Source of the DNA: Gammaproteobacteria bacterium
Lineage (GTDB): Bacteria; Pseudomonadota; Gammaproteobacteria; Burkholderiales; Rhodocyclaceae
Length of the DNA stretch: 64,000 nt
Assembly (NCBI GenBank): GCA_018825305.1
Contig: JAHJEO010000013.1
Location: forward strand, 1-64,000
Direction of reading: 5' to 3'
A program made the translations under genes and the position numbers. Below are positions 63,328 to 64,000 of the stretch, piece after piece (position 1 is the first letter of the stretch; each line of letters begins with the position of its first letter). Under the pieces are notes generated by a model, which ran no database searches, was not told the DNA's origin, and saw only the letters and a list, made by a program, of their open reading frames with translations.

Positions 63328-63728
63328 GCGAACCAACCCAAACCCCGGACACCACCCCCTACGCCATGCTCGGCGGCGAGCCCGCCGTGCGCGCGCTGGT
63401 CAAGCGCTTCTACGAACTGATGGACACGCTGCCCGAGAGTTATGCCATCCGCAAGCTGCACCCGCAGGACCTGTCGGGCTCCGAGGACAAGCTGTTCATG
63501 TTCCTGTCGGGCTGGCTCGGCGGGCCGCAGCTCTTCGTCGAGAAATTCGGCCATCCGCGCCTGCGCGCCCGCCACCTTCCGTTTTCGATCGGCGGCGAGG
63601 AAGCCGCGCAGTGGATGCTGTGCATGCGCCAGGCCATGGCCGAGCACATTGCGGACGACGCGCTGCGCGGCCGGCTGGACAAGGCCCTCACCGACCTCGC
63701 CGAGTTCATGCGCAACCAGGGCGGCTGA
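63324..63728 (+). CDS. group II truncated hemoglobin
   Basis: A 134-residue 2/2 globin: YAMLGGEPAVRALVKRFYEL (helix A-B with the B10 Tyr region), the Gly-rich turn, FGHPRLRARHLPFSIGGEEA with the proximal His in RARHLPF, and the QWMLCM segment typical of group II. These bind O2 and NO and take part in oxidative or nitrosative defence. The start overlaps the envZ stop (ATGA), an unusual partner for this pair. Confidence 0.92.
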   Translation: MSEPTQTPDTTPYAMLGGEPAVRALVKRFYELMDTLPESYAIRKLHPQDLSGSEDKLFMFLSGWLGGPQLFVEKFGHPRLRARHLPFSIGGEEAAQWMLCMRQAMAEHIADDALRGRLDKALTDLAEFMRNQGG

Positions 63729-63743
63729 AACCGCCGCGCGCGA

Positions 63744-64000
63744 TCAGAGCCCCAGGTCGACGCCGGCGCCCTGCTTGCGCAGGGCGCGCGCATGATAGTG
63801 CCGCGCCATCAGGCGCGGATCGGTGACCACCTCGCCGATGGTGGCGCCGACCACCATCACCACACCCAGCACCGGCAGCACCAGCATCAGGCCCGGCACA
63901 CCGGCGACCGCGCCACCAACGAAAATCATCACCACCGTCACCACCGGGTGCATGTGCAGGCTCTTGCCTATGGTCAGCGGCATGTAGAAGAAGTCGTCCA
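63744..64000 (-). CDS. AI-2E family transporter, C-terminal part (cut by the window end)
   Basis: The last ~85 residues of a membrane protein that continues beyond base 64000. The visible part has DDFFYMPLTIGKSLHMHPVV, VVMIFVGGAVAGVPGLMLVL and VLGVVMVVGATIGEVV, the conserved final two helices of the AI-2E/PerM family, and a basic tail. Members export small molecules or ions; the substrate is not known here. Convergent with the globin gene, 15 bases apart. Confidence 0.8.
   Translation of the reverse strand, partial: DDFFYMPLTIGKSLHMHPVVTVVMIFVGGAVAGVPGLMLVLPVLGVVMVVGATIGEVVTDPRLMARHYHARALRKQGAGVDLGL

Overview
The window is a GC-rich (by eye roughly two thirds G+C), densely coded stretch of a chromosome, most likely from a betaproteobacterium of the Rhodocyclales type. 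This rests on gene content and style: DsbA, HU, RdgC, LplT, EnvZ/OmpR, a Crp-type regulator fused to PilJ-type domains, and a Tad pilus locus joined to two-partner secretion. No rRNA, tRNA, CRISPR array or complete insertion sequence is visible. The taxonomic assignment is an inference.

Bases 1-13.9 kb. The window opens on the end of a probable insertion sequence that has cut off a universal stress protein gene. Then come a GIY-YIG protein, a DUF4126 membrane protein, dsbA, HU, a WYL regulator, a patatin lipoprotein, a HAD hydrolase, a FrnE-like oxidoreductase, a FemAB/GNAT-like protein, rdgC, the Crp-PilJ-PilJ fusion, an ankyrin/HicA-like pair, a NERD-helicase, and moaA-mobA.

Bases 14-27 kb. 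Two secreted Sel1-repeat proteins are followed by a promoter with a strongly structured leader in front of a small Cys-rich protein. On the minus strand lie a very large FtsX-like permease, the alr-radA pair, a LysR regulator, a TMTC-like membrane TPR protein and a third Sel1 protein.

Bases 27-47 kb. A tightly packed locus, with many 4-base overlaps, encodes a Tad (Flp) pilus: Flp pilin, TadG/TadE-like proteins, CpaB, the CpaC secretin, a CpaF ATPase carrying an N-terminal FHA domain, TadB, TadC, DUF192 and a TPR lipoprotein. It runs without a break into a two-partner secretion pair, TpsB and a 2063-residue TpsA adhesin with a Gly/Ser repeat tail. All of it could be one transcript for surface attachment.

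Bases 47-64 kb. A DUF805 protein, two single-domain cyclic-nucleotide-binding proteins, a VirB1-like transglycosylase and LplT come first. Next are the oxidative pentose phosphate genes (pgl divergent from gnd-zwf), dusC, the minus-strand tsaB-rimI-udg-CDF operon and an MHS-type MFS transporter. Two small secreted Arg/Gln-rich proteins are divergent from ompR-envZ, followed by a truncated globin and a cut-off AI-2E family transporter.

The most unusual signal is a dispersed 24-base motif (GCCGT, two free bases, then CGCCAGCGCCGACTTTT). It is present nine times in both orientations, once between genes and eight times inside unrelated coding regions. Other points of interest are a 52-base palindromic element inserted exactly in a stop codon, the structured leader at 17.4-17.7 kb, and the FHA-CpaF fusion in a tad locus with no visible TadZ/CpaE.
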